The notes beneath the pieces are model-generated. The model was given only the letters and a program-made list of their open reading frames with translations, ran no database searches and was not told where the DNA came from. The position numbers were made by a program, and so were the translations under genes. A stretch of 64,000 nucleotides of DNA from Mycobacterium szulgai. GTDB lineage: Bacteria; Actinomycetota; Actinomycetes; Mycobacteriales; Mycobacteriaceae. The stretch lies in the NCBI RefSeq assembly GCF_002116635.1, contig NZ_LQPW01000091.1, forward strand, positions 1 to 64,000, in the 5' to 3' direction. Below, piece after piece: positions 38,173 to 48,417 of this stretch. Within the stretch, counting starts at the first letter, position 1. Every line of letters begins with the position of its first letter.

Positions 38173-39638
38173 CCGGGGTAGCGTCGGGGAGTAAACACCT
38201 GGTCGCCGAAATCTGTTGTGTTCCATTGCGTTTGGGAAGAACCGATAATCAGCAGACAGCGCATGTCGACGTCGGCCGGATTCAGATCGGCCAACCGGAC
38301 CACCTGGACGCTCTCGTCGGGCCCGGAAACATTGCGGCCGATCACCACCGGCGTGCCTGGGTCCCGATGTGCGAGCAGCAGATCCCGCATCGCGCCCACT
38401 TGCCAGGTCCGCGTCTTGGACGCCGGGTTGTAGATCGCCAGCACCAGGTCCGCGGCGGCGGCGGCGTCAATGCGCGCGGCGATGACGTCCCACGTTTTGA
38501 GCCGATCGGATAGCGAGATAACCGCATAGTCGTGACCCAGCGGAGCGCCGACTCGGCTGGCGACCGCCTGGGCTGCCGTCATCGCCGGAATCACCCGGAC
38601 CCGTACCCCCGGCCACTGCGTGGCTTCCTCCAAAACCGCTGTCGCCATGGCGAATACCCCCGGGTCGCCCGACGACACCACGGCGACCGACCGGCCCTGC
38701 TCGGCCAGCGCGCACGCCAGTCGCGCCCGAGCGGGTTCGTCGGTGTTGTCGCTGGGATGGCGCCGCTGTCCCTCGCAAACCGGGACGCGGTCCAGGTACC
38801 CGTGATAGCCGATCAAGTCAGTGGCGCAAGCCAATTCGCGTCGACTCTGCGGCGTCATCCAGTCCACGTTGCCCGGCCCCAGTCCTACCACTGCCACGCT
38901 GCCGGCCACTTGTTCGCGCCGTCGCCCACCGGGCAGCATGGCCAGCGAGAAGTACGGCACGCTGGTTTCGTCGACCTCGGCGGCCGGCAGCACTCGCTGT
39001 CCCGGGGTACTGGCGCGCTCCACGTAGAACGCGTCGTCGAGCTGCCCGGAAGCCGAAAGCGCCTCGCGGACGCCGTGATACGAACGGCCCAACTTTAGAA
39101 TGACGGCCGCGTCGGCGTCGGTGAGCCGGCGGGTCAACTCGGCGACCGGCAACGTTCCCGGCAGTACCGACAGCACTTCGTCACCGGCCACCAAGGGCGT
39201 CGCGATCGCCGCCGACGCAGCGCTCACCGACGTCACACCCGGCACAATCACGGCGTTGAACCGCTGCGTCAGCCGGGTGTGTAGATGCATGTACGAGCTG
39301 TAGAACAGTGGGTCGCCCTCGGCGAGCAGCGCGACGTTGCGTCCGGCGTCCAGATGCGCCGCTATCCGCTCGGTCGCTTCGGTGTAGAAGTCTTCGAGCG
39401 CACCGGCGTATCCGCCGGGATGGTCGGTCGTCTCGGTGGTCACCGGGTAGGTCAGGTGTTCCTCGATCTGGCCTTGCCGCAGATACGGTTCGGCAATACC
39501 GCGGGCGATGCTGCGGCCGTGGCGCGCACTGTGGTAGGCCACCACGTCGGCCTCGCCGATCACCCGGGCGGCCTTGACCGTCACCAACTCTGGATCACCG
39601 GGCCCCAGGCCGACTCCCCACAAAGTGCCGCGGGTCAT
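38169..39638 (-). CDS. cobI: Fused precorrin-2 C20- / precorrin-3B C17-methyltransferase CobI(J)
   Basis: A 489-residue fusion of two tetrapyrrole methyltransferases. The CobI half (1-240, [37 protein letters not shown]) methylates C20 of precorrin-2; the CobJ half (about 247-489, [33 protein letters not shown]) methylates C17 with ring contraction. The ATG at 39638 overlaps the cobH stop (ATGA); a long upstream open frame to 40043 is cobH shadow. M. tuberculosis Rv2066 has the same fusion. Confidence 0.96.
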   Translation of the reverse strand: MTRGTLWGVGLGPGDPELVTVKAARVIGEADVVAYHSARHGRSIARGIAEPYLRQGQIEEHLTYPVTTETTDHPGGYAGALEDFYTEATERIAAHLDAGRNVALLAEGDPLFYSSYMHLHTRLTQRFNAVIVPGVTSVSAASAAIATPLVAGDEVLSVLPGTLPVAELTRRLTDADAAVILKLGRSYHGVREALSASGQLDDAFYVERASTPGQRVLPAAEVDETSVPYFSLAMLPGGRRREQVAGSVAVVGLGPGNVDWMTPQSRRELACATDLIGYHGYLDRVPVCEGQRRHPSDNTDEPARARLACALAEQGRSVAVVSSGDPGVFAMATAVLEEATQWPGVRVRVIPAMTAAQAVASRVGAPLGHDYAVISLSDRLKTWDVIAARIDAAAAADLVLAIYNPASKTRTWQVGAMRDLLLAHRDPGTPVVIGRNVSGPDESVQVVRLADLNPADVDMRCLLIIGSSQTQWNTTDFGDQVFTPRRYPG

Positions 39639-40261
39639 TCGGCGTTGCTCGCAATCGCATTGACCGCGGCCGCGGCCATGGCGCTCCCGCCGCGGCGGCC
39701 CTGCACCACCAGGTACGACATGGCGCGCGGACGGTCGATGAGCTCCTGCTTGGACTGCGCCGAACCGACGAAGCCCACCGGTCCGCCCAGCACCGCAGCC
39801 GGCGCCGCAGCGCCCTCGTCGATCAGTTCGAGCAGTCGAAAAAGAGCGGTGGGCGCGTTGCCGATGGCCACCACGGCCCCGCCCAGCCGTTCGGCCCACA
39901 GCTCCACACCGGCCGCCGACCGGGTGGTCTGCCGACGGGCGGCCAAGTCGGCCGCGCGCGGATCGGCGACCAGTGACACGACCTCGTTGGCCGCGGGCAA
40001 GCGCGCCAGGGTGATTCCGGCGGCGACCATCGACGAATCGCACAACACCGGAGCACCGGCCGCTAACGCGGCGCCGGCGCGGGCGACGACGTCGTCGGTG
40101 TAGGCGACGTGTTCGGCGACATCGACCTGCCCGCAGGTGTGGATCAACCGGACCACGACGCGGGCGACGTCGGCGGGGAAGCGGTCGAGGTCAGCTTCGG
40201 CGCGAATCGTCGCGAACGACTGGCGGTAGATCTCCGCGGCGTCGCGAATGTAGTCGAGCAC
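39635..40261 (-). CDS. cobH: Precorrin-8X methylmutase CobH
   Basis: A 208-residue enzyme moving a methyl group from C11 to C12 to make hydrogenobyrinate. It starts at GTG 40261 ([20 protein letters not shown]) and contains the catalytic His region [11 protein letters not shown] and [14 protein letters not shown], typical of CobH. It lies 9 bases downstream of cobG and overlaps cobI, forming a cobG-cobH-cobI unit. Confidence 0.96.
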   Translation of the reverse strand: MLDYIRDAAEIYRQSFATIRAEADLDRFPADVARVVVRLIHTCGQVDVAEHVAYTDDVVARAGAALAAGAPVLCDSSMVAAGITLARLPAANEVVSLVADPRAADLAARRQTTRSAAGVELWAERLGGAVVAIGNAPTALFRLLELIDEGAAAPAAVLGGPVGFVGSAQSKQELIDRPRAMSYLVVQGRRGGSAMAAAAVNAIASNAE

Positions 40262-40270
40262 TCGCCCACC

Positions 40271-41374
40271 CTAAGCGTTGGTGCTTCGGAGCAGTCGATA
40301 TCCGTCTTCGCTGGCGACGAGCACGTCGCCGGCCAGCGGACTGCCGCACGCCCGTTCACACCCGACGAAGTGGCGGTGCACCGCCGTGCCGGCGTCGCCG
40401 GCTGCTTCGGCGGCATCGGCGCGCACATCGGCGACCGAGTGCGCGCAGCCGGGGCTGCCGGTGCACGCGCTGACCGACAGCCAGGGTGAGTTCTCGTCGA
40501 ACACCAGGCCCAACGGCGCCAGCACGCGAAGCGCGGTGTCGGCAACCGCTTCGTCGAGATCGCAGACCAATATCGACCGCCAGGGGGTGATCACCAGCGG
40601 CGCCTCGACTGCGGCCAGAAACTCCGCGACGTGGGCGGGCAGGACCCCGAGCGGCACCCCGGCGCCTAGTGCGACGCGGCCGTCATCCTGCGGTATCCAC
40701 CCAACCGGTCCGTTGGTAACGCAGGGAAAGCCAGCGCCAAGCTGGACATCGGGCACCAGCTCGTCGAGGTTCGGTAATTCCTTTACCCGCCAAGCTTTTC
40801 CGCGGATTTCAACAAACCGGCGCGCGACACTCAGCAGCAACGCGGTCACGTCGTCAACCCGGACGCCGGTGTCTCGTCCCGCCAGCAGCAAGGCGACACC
40901 ATCGTCTAGAACGTGAACGCCGACGTCGGCGCCCAGCCCGGACACATCGCCGCGTCCGTCGTCGACACCGAACCAGAATCGGCCGCCCAGACCGGTCAGT
41001 TCGGGTGTCGCCTGAATTGCCGCGTCGAGTTCAGTGACCCAGGCCCGCACATCTGCTCGGCCGCCGGCTCGGCCCGACAGCGGCGACGCGACGATGTTGC
41101 GGACACGCTCGTGCGTTGCCGACGGCAACAGTCCGGCGCCTGCGATCGCTTCGGCGACTGCGGGAACGTCGGTGATGCCGCGCAGCTGCACATTGCCGCG
41201 AGCAGTCAGCTCGAGGGTTCCCGAGCCGTAGCGGCTCGACGCACCCGCCAGCGCGGCCAGCTGGCCGGCGGTGATCATCCCGCCTGGCAGCCTTATCCGT
41301 GCCAGCGCACCGTCGGCGGCCTGGTGGACCTGCAATGCGCCCGGGCAGGCATCGGTGTCGCGAGTCCTGGCCAT
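40271..41374 (-). CDS. cobG: Precorrin-3B synthase CobG
   Basis: A 367-residue nitrite/sulfite reductase-like protein that hydroxylates precorrin-3A. The ATG at 41374 (MARTRDTDACPGALQVHQAA) matches Rv2064; the frame is open farther upstream only by chance. The ferredoxin-like domain (YGSGTLELTARGNVQLRGI) and the iron-sulfur/siroheme Cys cluster (CTGSPGCAHS and VGCERACGSP) are present. It heads the cobGHI operon, just downstream of a composite palindrome. Confidence 0.95.
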   Translation of the reverse strand: MARTRDTDACPGALQVHQAADGALARIRLPGGMITAGQLAALAGASSRYGSGTLELTARGNVQLRGITDVPAVAEAIAGAGLLPSATHERVRNIVASPLSGRAGGRADVRAWVTELDAAIQATPELTGLGGRFWFGVDDGRGDVSGLGADVGVHVLDDGVALLLAGRDTGVRVDDVTALLLSVARRFVEIRGKAWRVKELPNLDELVPDVQLGAGFPCVTNGPVGWIPQDDGRVALGAGVPLGVLPAHVAEFLAAVEAPLVITPWRSILVCDLDEAVADTALRVLAPLGLVFDENSPWLSVSACTGSPGCAHSVADVRADAAEAAGDAGTAVHRHFVGCERACGSPLAGDVLVASEDGYRLLRSTNA

Positions 41375-41406
41375 CCGTCCACGGTACGGCCTCGCGGCCA
41401 AAGTGC

Positions 41407-41428
41407 TATCGCATGCGATATATCGCAT
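41407..41428. promoter_or_regulatory. Composite palindrome upstream of cobG
   Basis: The 22 bases consist of three alternating inverted half-sites: TATCGCA, TGCGATA, TATCGCA, then T. This gives a perfect 14-base palindrome (41407-41420) overlapping a perfect 16-base palindrome (41413-41428). It lies 32 bases before the cobG ATG and about 50-85 bases before the divergent hydrolase. Such overlapping symmetry in an A/T-rich pocket is typical of an operator. The regulator is unknown; M. tuberculosis has the mazEF7 toxin-antitoxin genes at this position, which are absent here. Confidence 0.6.
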
Positions 41429-41512
41429 TCCTGAGTCGGGTGGTGCCCTCCAGGCCGGTGCTCGTGTGACTGATGTGGTTTGGATCCACGTCGTCCGGGC
41501 ATCCCGGTCCCT

Positions 41513-42181
41513 GTGCAGACGGTCGAGTACGCACCCGGACGGCAAGCCGACGTCTTCGGCGATCCAGCGCAACCCACCATCCTGCTGTGGCATGGCATGC
41601 AGAGCGATGCGCGCGCCGCCGTCCGGCCTCTGGCTGGTCTGCTCGCCGGCCATGGCGCCAGAGTGGTGGCGCCCGACTGGAATTCACACGCCGCCGACGG
41701 CGGGCGCGCGGACCTGTTGCGGTCCGTCGAATTCACCCGGGAACGCGGTAGCGACCGCATCGTGCTCGCGGGGTGGTCCTTGGGCGGTGCAGCTGCGGCT
41801 GCCCTAACCATCAACGCTGAGCGCTTCGAAATCGATGTCGCGCATACGGTTTGTCTGGCAGGCGCGTTTGTCGCCCGAGACCCGATCTTTGGCCGCTACG
41901 TGGCAGAGGAGCTGTCAACCGCCCGCGTCGGTTCGCCATTCACCCTGCTGCACGGGCTCGCCGACGACGTCGTACCGGTGAGCGTCAGCAGAGACTTCGC
42001 CGCCGCTCTGCAACTGATGCAGTGGCCGGTGAATCTAGTGGAGTTGGCCGCCGATCACGGGTCGATCGCCGGCGCCGAGTACGACGCGGCCGCCGATCGC
42101 TACGTGCCGGGGAAGGGGGATGCAGCACAACGCGTCGCGGGTCAGGTCGCCGCGAGAATTGTCGCGGTACTCGGCCGTTGA
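41513..42181 (+). CDS. Alpha/beta hydrolase upstream of cobN
   Basis: A small serine hydrolase of 222 residues if started at GTG 41513 (VQTVEYAPGRQADVFGDP); a TTG at 41480 would add 11 residues. It shows the oxyanion-hole region LLWHGMQSD, nucleophile motif GWSLGG (Ser89), acid in HGLADDVVP and His in AADHGSIAG. No signal peptide. I recall no ortholog in M. tuberculosis at this place. It precedes cobN by 46 bases in the same direction, but a role in cobalamin metabolism is only suggested by position. Confidence 0.85.
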   Translation: MQTVEYAPGRQADVFGDPAQPTILLWHGMQSDARAAVRPLAGLLAGHGARVVAPDWNSHAADGGRADLLRSVEFTRERGSDRIVLAGWSLGGAAAAALTINAERFEIDVAHTVCLAGAFVARDPIFGRYVAEELSTARVGSPFTLLHGLADDVVPVSVSRDFAAALQLMQWPVNLVELAADHGSIAGAEYDAAADRYVPGKGDAAQRVAGQVAARIVAVLGR

Positions 42182-42227
42182 GGTGGTGGCCACTTGCGGT
42201 TCCAACGCACTGCGGTACGAATGACGG

Positions 42228-45200
42228 GTGGCTGAGCCGACCATCCTGCTGTTGTCGACCTCCGATACCGATTTGATCAGCGCCCGATCCAGCGGGAAGA
42301 ACTATCTGTGGGCCAACCCGTCGCGACTCTGCGACCTCGACCTGGCCGACTTGCTGGTCGACGCTGCGATTGTGGTGGTTCGCATTCTGGGTGGCTACCG
42401 TGCCTGGGAGAGCGGCATCGACACCGTGCTGGCCTGTGGCCTGCCGACCGTGCTGGTCAGCGGTGAGCAAGCGGCCGACGCCGAGCTGACCGACCTGTCG
42501 ACCGTCGCCGCCGGCATCGCCGTGCAGGCCCACATCTACCTCGCTCATGGCGGCGTCGATAACCTGCGTCAGCTGCACGCCTTCTTGTCCGACACCGTGC
42601 TGATGACCGGACTCGGTTTCACACCGCCGGTAGTGACCCCGACGTGGGGGGTGCTGGATTATCCGACGGCTGATCGCACCGGCCCTACCATCGCGGTGCT
42701 CTACTACCGCGCGCAGCAGCTTGCCGGCAACACCGCCTATGTCGAGGCACTCTGCCGCGCCATCGAAGACGCCGGCGGGCGCCCGCTGCCCGTCTACACC
42801 GCCTCATTGCGTACCGCCGAAGCCGAGTTGCTGGACACGCTGGGCGAGGCCGACGCCATGGTGGTCACCGTATTGGCCGCCGGGGGAGTGAAGCCGGCCA
42901 CCGCGTCGGCCGGCGGCGATGACGACAGCTGGAATGTGGAACACCTTGCGGCGCTGGATATCCCGATCCTGCAAGGCCTCTGTCTGACCAGCCCGCGTGA
43001 TCAGTGGCGCGACAACGACGACGGCCTGTCCCCGCTGGACGTGGCGAGCCAAGTGGCGGTGCCCGAATTCGACGGCCGGATAATCACAGTCCCTTTCTCG
43101 TTCAAGGAGATTGACGACGACGGGCTCATCGCTTATGTGGCAGACCCGGAGCGGTGTGCGCGGGTGGCTGGTCTGGCCGTGCGGCACGCACAACTACGCC
43201 ATGTCCCACCCGCCGACAAACGGGTTGCTCTGGTGTTTTCGGCGTATCCAACCAAGCACGCCCGCATCGGCAACGCAGTCGGACTGGACACGCCGGCCAG
43301 CGCGGTCGCGTTACTGAGGGCGATGCGTGAGCACGGATACCAGGTGGGCGACATACCCGGTGTCGACTCCAATGACGGCGACGCCCTGATCCATGCGTTG
43401 ATCGAACGCGGTGGGCAAGACGCCGACTGGCTCACCGAGGCCCAGTTGACCGGCAACCCGATCCGGGTGTCCGCCAAGGACTATCGCGACTGGTTCGCCA
43501 CCCTGCCCGCCGAACTGGCCGAGGCAGTCACAGCCCACTGGGGGCCGCCGCCCGGAGAGCTGTTCGTCGACCGCAGCAGGGATTCCGACGGCGAAATCGT
43601 CATCGCCGCAATCCAAGCCGGCAACCTTGTGCTGATGGTGCAGCCACCGCGCGGCTTCGGCGAGAACCCGGTAGCGATCTATCACGATCCGGACCTGCCG
43701 CCCAGTCACCACTATTTGGCCGCCTATCGTTGGCTCGACGCGGGCTTTAACGCCCACGCGGTGGTGCATCTGGGTAAGCACGGCAACCTGGAGTGGCTGC
43801 CGGGCAAGACACTGGGCATGTCGGCGGCCTGCGGATCCGATGCCGCGCTGGGCAACCTGCCCTTGGTCTACCCGTTTCTGGTCAACGACCCCGGCGAAGG
43901 AACCCAGGCCAAGAGACGAGCACACGCGGTACTCGTCGACCACCTGATTCCGCCGATGGCCCGCGCCGAAACCTACGGCGACATAGCCCGATTGGAACAG
44001 CTACTCGACGAGCATGCCAACGTCGCTGCCCTTGACCCCAGCAAGCTGCCCGCCATCCGCCAGCAGATCTGGACGCTTATCCGGGCGGCGAAGATGGACC
44101 ACGACTTAGGGCTGACCGAGCGCCCCGAAGAGGACTCGTTTGATGACATGCTGCTGCATGTCGACGGCTGGCTGTGTGAAATCAAGGACGTACAGATCCG
44201 CGACGGCCTGCACATCCTGGCCCAACAGCCCACGGGCGAACAAGAACTCGATCTGGTGCTGGCGATCCTGCGGGCCCGTCAGCTGTTCGCCGGTGAGCAC
44301 GCATTACCCGGACTGCGCCAGGCGCTGGGTCTGGCCGAGGACGGCACCGACGAGCGCACCTCGGTGGACCAAGTCGAGGCCGCCGCGCGTGGGCTGGTTG
44401 CCGCGTTGCAGGCCGCCGGCTGGGATCCGGCCGCAGTCGACGGCATCACCGAAAGCACCGACGTGGCAGCGGTGCTACGGTTCGCGGCGACTGAGGTGGT
44501 GCCGCGACTGGCCGGGACCGCAGCCGAAATCGACCAGGTGCTAAGGGCGCTCGACGGTCACTTCATTCCGGCCGGCCCGTCCGGCTCACCGCTGCGGGGA
44601 CTGGTCAACGTGTTGCCGACCGGCCGCAATTTCTACTCCGTCGACCCCAAAGCGGTACCCTCGCGGCTCGCTTGGGAAGCAGGTGTGGCACTGGCCGATT
44701 CACTGCTGGCCCGCTATCGGGATGACCATGGGCAATGGCCGCAGTCGGTTGGTCTGTCGGTGTGGGGCACTTCGGCAATGCGCACTTCCGGTGACGACAT
44801 CGCCGAAGTTCTTGCGCTGCTGGGTGTTCGGCCGGTCTGGGACGATGCGTCACGTCGTGTCGTCGATCTCGCGCCTATTCCACTGGCCGAACTGGACCGG
44901 CCGCGCATCGACGTGACAGTGCGGATCTCCGGCTTCTTCCGCGACGCCTTCCCGCATGTCGTGACCATGCTCGACGATGCGGTGCGGCTGGTCGCCGATC
45001 TCGAAGAGCCCCTGGGCGACAACTATGTGCGTGCGCACGCCCAAGCCGACCTGGCCCAGCACGGCGACCAACGACGTTCCACCACAAGAATTTTCGGGTC
45101 CAAGCCGGGTACCTACGGTGCCGGGCTATTGCAGCTGATCGACAGCCGCAACTGGCGCGACGACGCCGATCTTGCACAGGTATACACGGCATGGGGCGGA

Positions 45201-45800
45201 TTCGCCTATGGGCGCGGTTTGGACGGCCGGCCCGCCACCGACGATATGAACCGCCAGTACCGCCGTATCGCGGTGGCCGCCAAGAACACCGACACCCGCG
45301 AGCACGACATCGCCGACTCCGACGACTACTTCCAGTACCACGGCGGCATGGTGGCCACGGTGCGCGCACTCACCGGCCAGGCCCCTGCCGCCTACATCGG
45401 CGACAACACCAGGCCCGACGCCATCCGCACCCGCACGCTCTCGGAAGAGACCACACGGGTGTTCCGGGCCCGCGTGGTCAATCCGCGGTGGATGGCCGCG
45501 ATGCGCCGGCACGGCTACAAGGGTGCCTTCGAGATGGCCGCTACCGTCGATTACCTGTTCGGTTACGACGCCACCGCCGGTGTGATGGCCGACTGGATGT
45601 ACGAACAACTCACCGAGCGCTACGTGATGGATCCGGAGAATCGCAAGTTCATGACGGAGTCCAACCCGTGGGCACTGCACGGGATGGCCGAACGGTTGCT
45701 GGAGGCGGCCGGACGGGGCATGTGGGCCGAGCCGCAGCCCGACACCCTCGATGGGCTACGCCAGGTACTGCTGGAAACCGAGGGCGATTTGGAGGGCTGA
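42228..45800 (+). CDS. cobN: Cobaltochelatase subunit CobN
   Basis: The large subunit (1190 residues) of the ATP-dependent aerobic cobaltochelatase, which inserts cobalt into hydrogenobyrinate a,c-diamide with the CobS/CobT subunits. It matches Rv2062c in length. Conserved features include VVHLGKHGNLEWLPGKTLGM (metal-site His), SDDYFQYHGGMVATVRALTG and NPRWMAAMRRHGYKGAFEMA. Starts at GTG 42228. The SDR of the next operon converges on it with 6 bases between stops. Confidence 0.97.
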   Translation: MAEPTILLLSTSDTDLISARSSGKNYLWANPSRLCDLDLADLLVDAAIVVVRILGGYRAWESGIDTVLACGLPTVLVSGEQAADAELTDLSTVAAGIAVQAHIYLAHGGVDNLRQLHAFLSDTVLMTGLGFTPPVVTPTWGVLDYPTADRTGPTIAVLYYRAQQLAGNTAYVEALCRAIEDAGGRPLPVYTASLRTAEAELLDTLGEADAMVVTVLAAGGVKPATASAGGDDDSWNVEHLAALDIPILQGLCLTSPRDQWRDNDDGLSPLDVASQVAVPEFDGRIITVPFSFKEIDDDGLIAYVADPERCARVAGLAVRHAQLRHVPPADKRVALVFSAYPTKHARIGNAVGLDTPASAVALLRAMREHGYQVGDIPGVDSNDGDALIHALIERGGQDADWLTEAQLTGNPIRVSAKDYRDWFATLPAELAEAVTAHWGPPPGELFVDRSRDSDGEIVIAAIQAGNLVLMVQPPRGFGENPVAIYHDPDLPPSHHYLAAYRWLDAGFNAHAVVHLGKHGNLEWLPGKTLGMSAACGSDAALGNLPLVYPFLVNDPGEGTQAKRRAHAVLVDHLIPPMARAETYGDIARLEQLLDEHANVAALDPSKLPAIRQQIWTLIRAAKMDHDLGLTERPEEDSFDDMLLHVDGWLCEIKDVQIRDGLHILAQQPTGEQELDLVLAILRARQLFAGEHALPGLRQALGLAEDGTDERTSVDQVEAAARGLVAALQAAGWDPAAVDGITESTDVAAVLRFAATEVVPRLAGTAAEIDQVLRALDGHFIPAGPSGSPLRGLVNVLPTGRNFYSVDPKAVPSRLAWEAGVALADSLLARYRDDHGQWPQSVGLSVWGTSAMRTSGDDIAEVLALLGVRPVWDDASRRVVDLAPIPLAELDRPRIDVTVRISGFFRDAFPHVVTMLDDAVRLVADLEEPLGDNYVRAHAQADLAQHGDQRRSTTRIFGSKPGTYGAGLLQLIDSRNWRDDADLAQVYTAWGGFAYGRGLDGRPATDDMNRQYRRIAVAAKNTDTREHDIADSDDYFQYHGGMVATVRALTGQAPAAYIGDNTRPDAIRTRTLSEETTRVFRARVVNPRWMAAMRRHGYKGAFEMAATVDYLFGYDATAGVMADWMYEQLTERYVMDPENRKFMTESNPWALHGMAERLLEAAGRGMWAEPQPDTLDGLRQVLLETEGDLEG

Positions 45801-45806
45801 GGAGCG

Positions 45807-46610
45807 TCAGATGAAATCCGAGCCCCCATCCACGTTCACCGTGGCGCCAGTGACGTAGCCGTTGCGCCGAGACACCAAATAGGCCGCGATTGAGGCGACC
45901 TCCTCGGGCAGGCCGGCGCGACCGAGGTCGCAGGGTTGGTGAAAGTTATTGTCGATCCACGTCATAACGTCGCGCGGATTGCTGGCATCGAGGCCGTCGG
46001 CAGCCAATATATCTTTCAATACTTCGGTGAAGCTGGCGGTGACGATCGTTCCGGGACACACGCAGTTCACCAGGATGCCGTCCTTGGCAAGACTTTTCGA
46101 CAGGTTCTTGGTGACGCTGGCCAATGCCGCCTTGGCGGCCGTGTACGCGACAATTCGCGGGTTCTGCCGCTGAATCGAGTGCGCGGAAAGGGTCACGATG
46201 CGGGCCCACTCGGCGGCGCGGAGCAGCGGCAGCGAGGCGCGGATCGATCGCACTGCCGACATCGTGCCGAGCGCAAACGCTGTGTTCCATTGCGCGTCGT
46301 CCATCTCCTCGAAATAGCCGTCGCCCGGCCCAATCGTGTGCACCAGGCAATTGAGTTGCCCCCACCGCTGGGAGACAACACCGAAACCCTGGGTGATCGA
46401 CTCGGCATCAGCCATATCGACGCTGATCCCCACCGCGTCCGGGGCGCCGGCCTCACGCAGTGACTTGACCGCGACGTCGAGAGCTTCGCGGCCCCTTGCC
46501 ATCACGGCGACGCTGGCTCCTTCGGCTGCCAGGGTTTCGGCAATGGCAAGTCCCATCCCCTTGCTGCCGCCCGTCACCACGGCCGTCGATCCGGCGAAAC
46601 CCAAGTCCAT
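45807..46610 (-). CDS. Short-chain dehydrogenase/reductase of the sulfotransferase operon
   Basis: A 267-residue classical SDR with cofactor motif TGGSKGMGLA, Asp in SVDMADAES, Ser in VTLSAHS and catalytic YTAAK, ending in VTGATVNVDGGSDFI. It is the last gene of a four-gene minus-strand operon; its ribosome site (AGGAGGC) overlaps the TetR stop. The substrate is unknown, probably a hydroxy/keto lipid or sterol-like compound judging by the neighbours, which is inference. I recall no counterpart between cobN and Rv2061c in M. tuberculosis. Confidence 0.9.
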   Translation of the reverse strand: MDLGFAGSTAVVTGGSKGMGLAIAETLAAEGASVAVMARGREALDVAVKSLREAGAPDAVGISVDMADAESITQGFGVVSQRWGQLNCLVHTIGPGDGYFEEMDDAQWNTAFALGTMSAVRSIRASLPLLRAAEWARIVTLSAHSIQRQNPRIVAYTAAKAALASVTKNLSKSLAKDGILVNCVCPGTIVTASFTEVLKDILAADGLDASNPRDVMTWIDNNFHQPCDLGRAGLPEEVASIAAYLVSRRNGYVTGATVNVDGGSDFI

Positions 46611-46619
46611 CGATGCCTC

Positions 46620-47285
46620 CTAGCGGTTGATGCACATAGCGATCGTTTCCGCCGTCACGCCTAGCCCGCGCAAGCAGAAGCGCAGAATGCGTTCGCGAAC
46701 CTCGTTGCGGTCACAGTCACCGATCGTCCATTGTCGCTCGGTGCCCGCCCACACCACGCCATGGATGTACTGTGCCTCGGTCAGCGGATCGATGTGATCG
46801 AACACTCTGAGCCGCAGCCCGCGCCGAAGCGCGTCGGTTAGCGGCTCGAGCATCTCCTGGTAAGCGAGCTGAACCAGGTGAGGTGAAGCGAACATCTGAG
46901 ATTGAGCCTCCATAGACGCCCGGCGCAAATCGGACTTGATGTTGTCGTCGAACGCCAAATCGAGCCGCCCGTCGATCCAGGCCGTCACGGCCTCGACTTC
47001 GTTGGCGGCAGCATCCATTCGGCGCCGCAGCCGGCGTTTCTCGGCGCGTGCCATCTCCACGAATACCGCCGCTACCAGTTCGTCCTTAGAGTCGAAATGC
47101 CGATAGAACGCGCGGGTGCTCAAACCCGCTCGATCTAACACTGTTGCGACACTAAGTCCTCGAACTCCTTCCTCACGCAGCGTAATTGAGGCGGCGGACA
47201 GGATCTCGCGGCGGACCGTGGGATCCGGGGCCAGCTTGTCGCGTCTACGCGTGCGAGAAGGCCGCACGCGGTCAGGCAGTTGCAT
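46620..47285 (-). CDS. TetR-family transcriptional regulator
   Basis: A 221-residue one-component regulator. The N-terminal helix-turn-helix is clear (LSVATVLDRAGLSTRAFYRH, FDSKDELVAAVFVEMARAE), preceded by a basic tail. The C-terminal ligand-binding domain is helical. It overlaps the 3' end of the sulfotransferase gene by 14 bases and probably controls its own operon, perhaps through the 15-base palindrome at 49672-49686. Confidence 0.92.
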   Translation of the reverse strand: MQLPDRVRPSRTRRRDKLAPDPTVRREILSAASITLREEGVRGLSVATVLDRAGLSTRAFYRHFDSKDELVAAVFVEMARAEKRRLRRRMDAAANEVEAVTAWIDGRLDLAFDDNIKSDLRRASMEAQSQMFASPHLVQLAYQEMLEPLTDALRRGLRLRVFDHIDPLTEAQYIHGVVWAGTERQWTIGDCDRNEVRERILRFCLRGLGVTAETIAMCINR

Positions 47286-48417
47286 CGTAGGTGTCGAGGT
47301 AGTCCGCGAACCGCTCGCGAACGCCGTCGGCGGTCAGCCCGTAATCGCTAAGGTCGTAATCGTGCGCTCCGCGGGATCCGGGCCGGTGCCCCTCTGCCCA
47401 CCGCTCGACGGCATGCAAAGTAGCGTCGCTGAACGTCAAACCCAAAGACGTGTAGCTGGATCGCACCGAACCCACTGGGTCGCGCTGCAATTCGGCGAAG
47501 GAAACATCGGCAAATCGGCCGTCGCCCGCTCGGTTGCGGAAATTCATTGCCCGTCGCACGCCTTCAACCCAACTATCGACCTGCTCGGCGCCCAGCTCCT
47601 TGGCATCGTCGCGGTCGCTGCTCCAGCTGCGTACATAGTGGATCAGGCTGCATACCGATCCCAACACTTTGGCCGGATCGCGATGACTCCAAAGGAATTT
47701 TGCGTTCGGGTAGGCCTCGATGAGTTCGTCAAGTGCGAACATGTGCACCGGTGTCTTGAGGTGCCACAGAGTCGGGGGGCAATGCCATTGCAAGAGCCTT
47801 AGCACGCGGCGGTGATAGATGTAGGTCCCGCTCATGTCGCAGTCCATCAGCCACGCCAGGTAACTCGGCGCGTGAACAGCGCCGTCAAAATGAAAGGTAC
47901 GGAAACTCATGCCCATCAGGTCTTGGCATTCAGTCGCGGCCGTCGGCTCGGAGTTGTAAAGCGTTTTCATCAACGGGAACATCTCGTCGAGCATCTTCAA
48001 GCCGGCCTGCGCCTGCGCGATGCGCGGATCGGTGTCCTGGGTAGCCGTTTCCGGCGGCGGGGCGGGTGCCTGAGATTCCCACATCCGCAGTGACCGGAAC
48101 TGAGGATCTGCAGCGACAAGTTGACTCAGGGCGGTCGTGCCGGTGCGGGGCAAGCCGATCACAAAGACGGGACCGCCGACTACCTCGTCGTCAATCTCGG
48201 GGTGCTCGCGATAGGTGTCTTCAACCTTGAGGCGTTGAATCAAGGCGTTGCTGATGGTCGCATGCTGGATGATCCGGCCGATGTCGTTGAGATTTGCCTC
48301 CGTGTTGAGTGCTTCGACGATGCGTTCCAGTCCCTCGCGATAGTACGTTGAACCGAAATCTTCGAGACCCGTTGCAGCGCAAGCCCCTTCTTCCAATTCG
48401 TCGGCGCTGAACGTCAC
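47272..48417 (-). CDS. Sulfotransferase family protein
   Basis: A 381-residue PAPS-dependent sulfotransferase-like protein from GTG 48417, which overlaps the stop of the upstream gene (GTGA). The 5'-phosphosulfate loop is FVIGLPRTGTTALSQLVAAD, the 3'-phosphate region includes FLWSHRDPAKVLGSVCSL, and HLKTPVHMFALDELIEAYPN lies between them. Mycobacterial relatives (Stf family) sulfate lipids or trehalose. The frame upstream of 48417 is shadow of the DUF1214 gene. Confidence 0.9.
   Translation of the reverse strand: MTFSADELEEGACAATGLEDFGSTYYREGLERIVEALNTEANLNDIGRIIQHATISNALIQRLKVEDTYREHPEIDDEVVGGPVFVIGLPRTGTTALSQLVAADPQFRSLRMWESQAPAPPPETATQDTDPRIAQAQAGLKMLDEMFPLMKTLYNSEPTAATECQDLMGMSFRTFHFDGAVHAPSYLAWLMDCDMSGTYIYHRRVLRLLQWHCPPTLWHLKTPVHMFALDELIEAYPNAKFLWSHRDPAKVLGSVCSLIHYVRSWSSDRDDAKELGAEQVDSWVEGVRRAMNFRNRAGDGRFADVSFAELQRDPVGSVRSSYTSLGLTFSDATLHAVERWAEGHRPGSRGAHDYDLSDYGLTADGVRERFADYLDTYDATA

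Noticed and set aside
38169..40043. A 624-codon frame suggesting a longer CobI
   Set aside because: The first 135 codons are an Arg/Gly-rich reading of cobH in another frame; the conserved [14 protein letters not shown] start at 39638 overlaps the cobH stop as ATGA.
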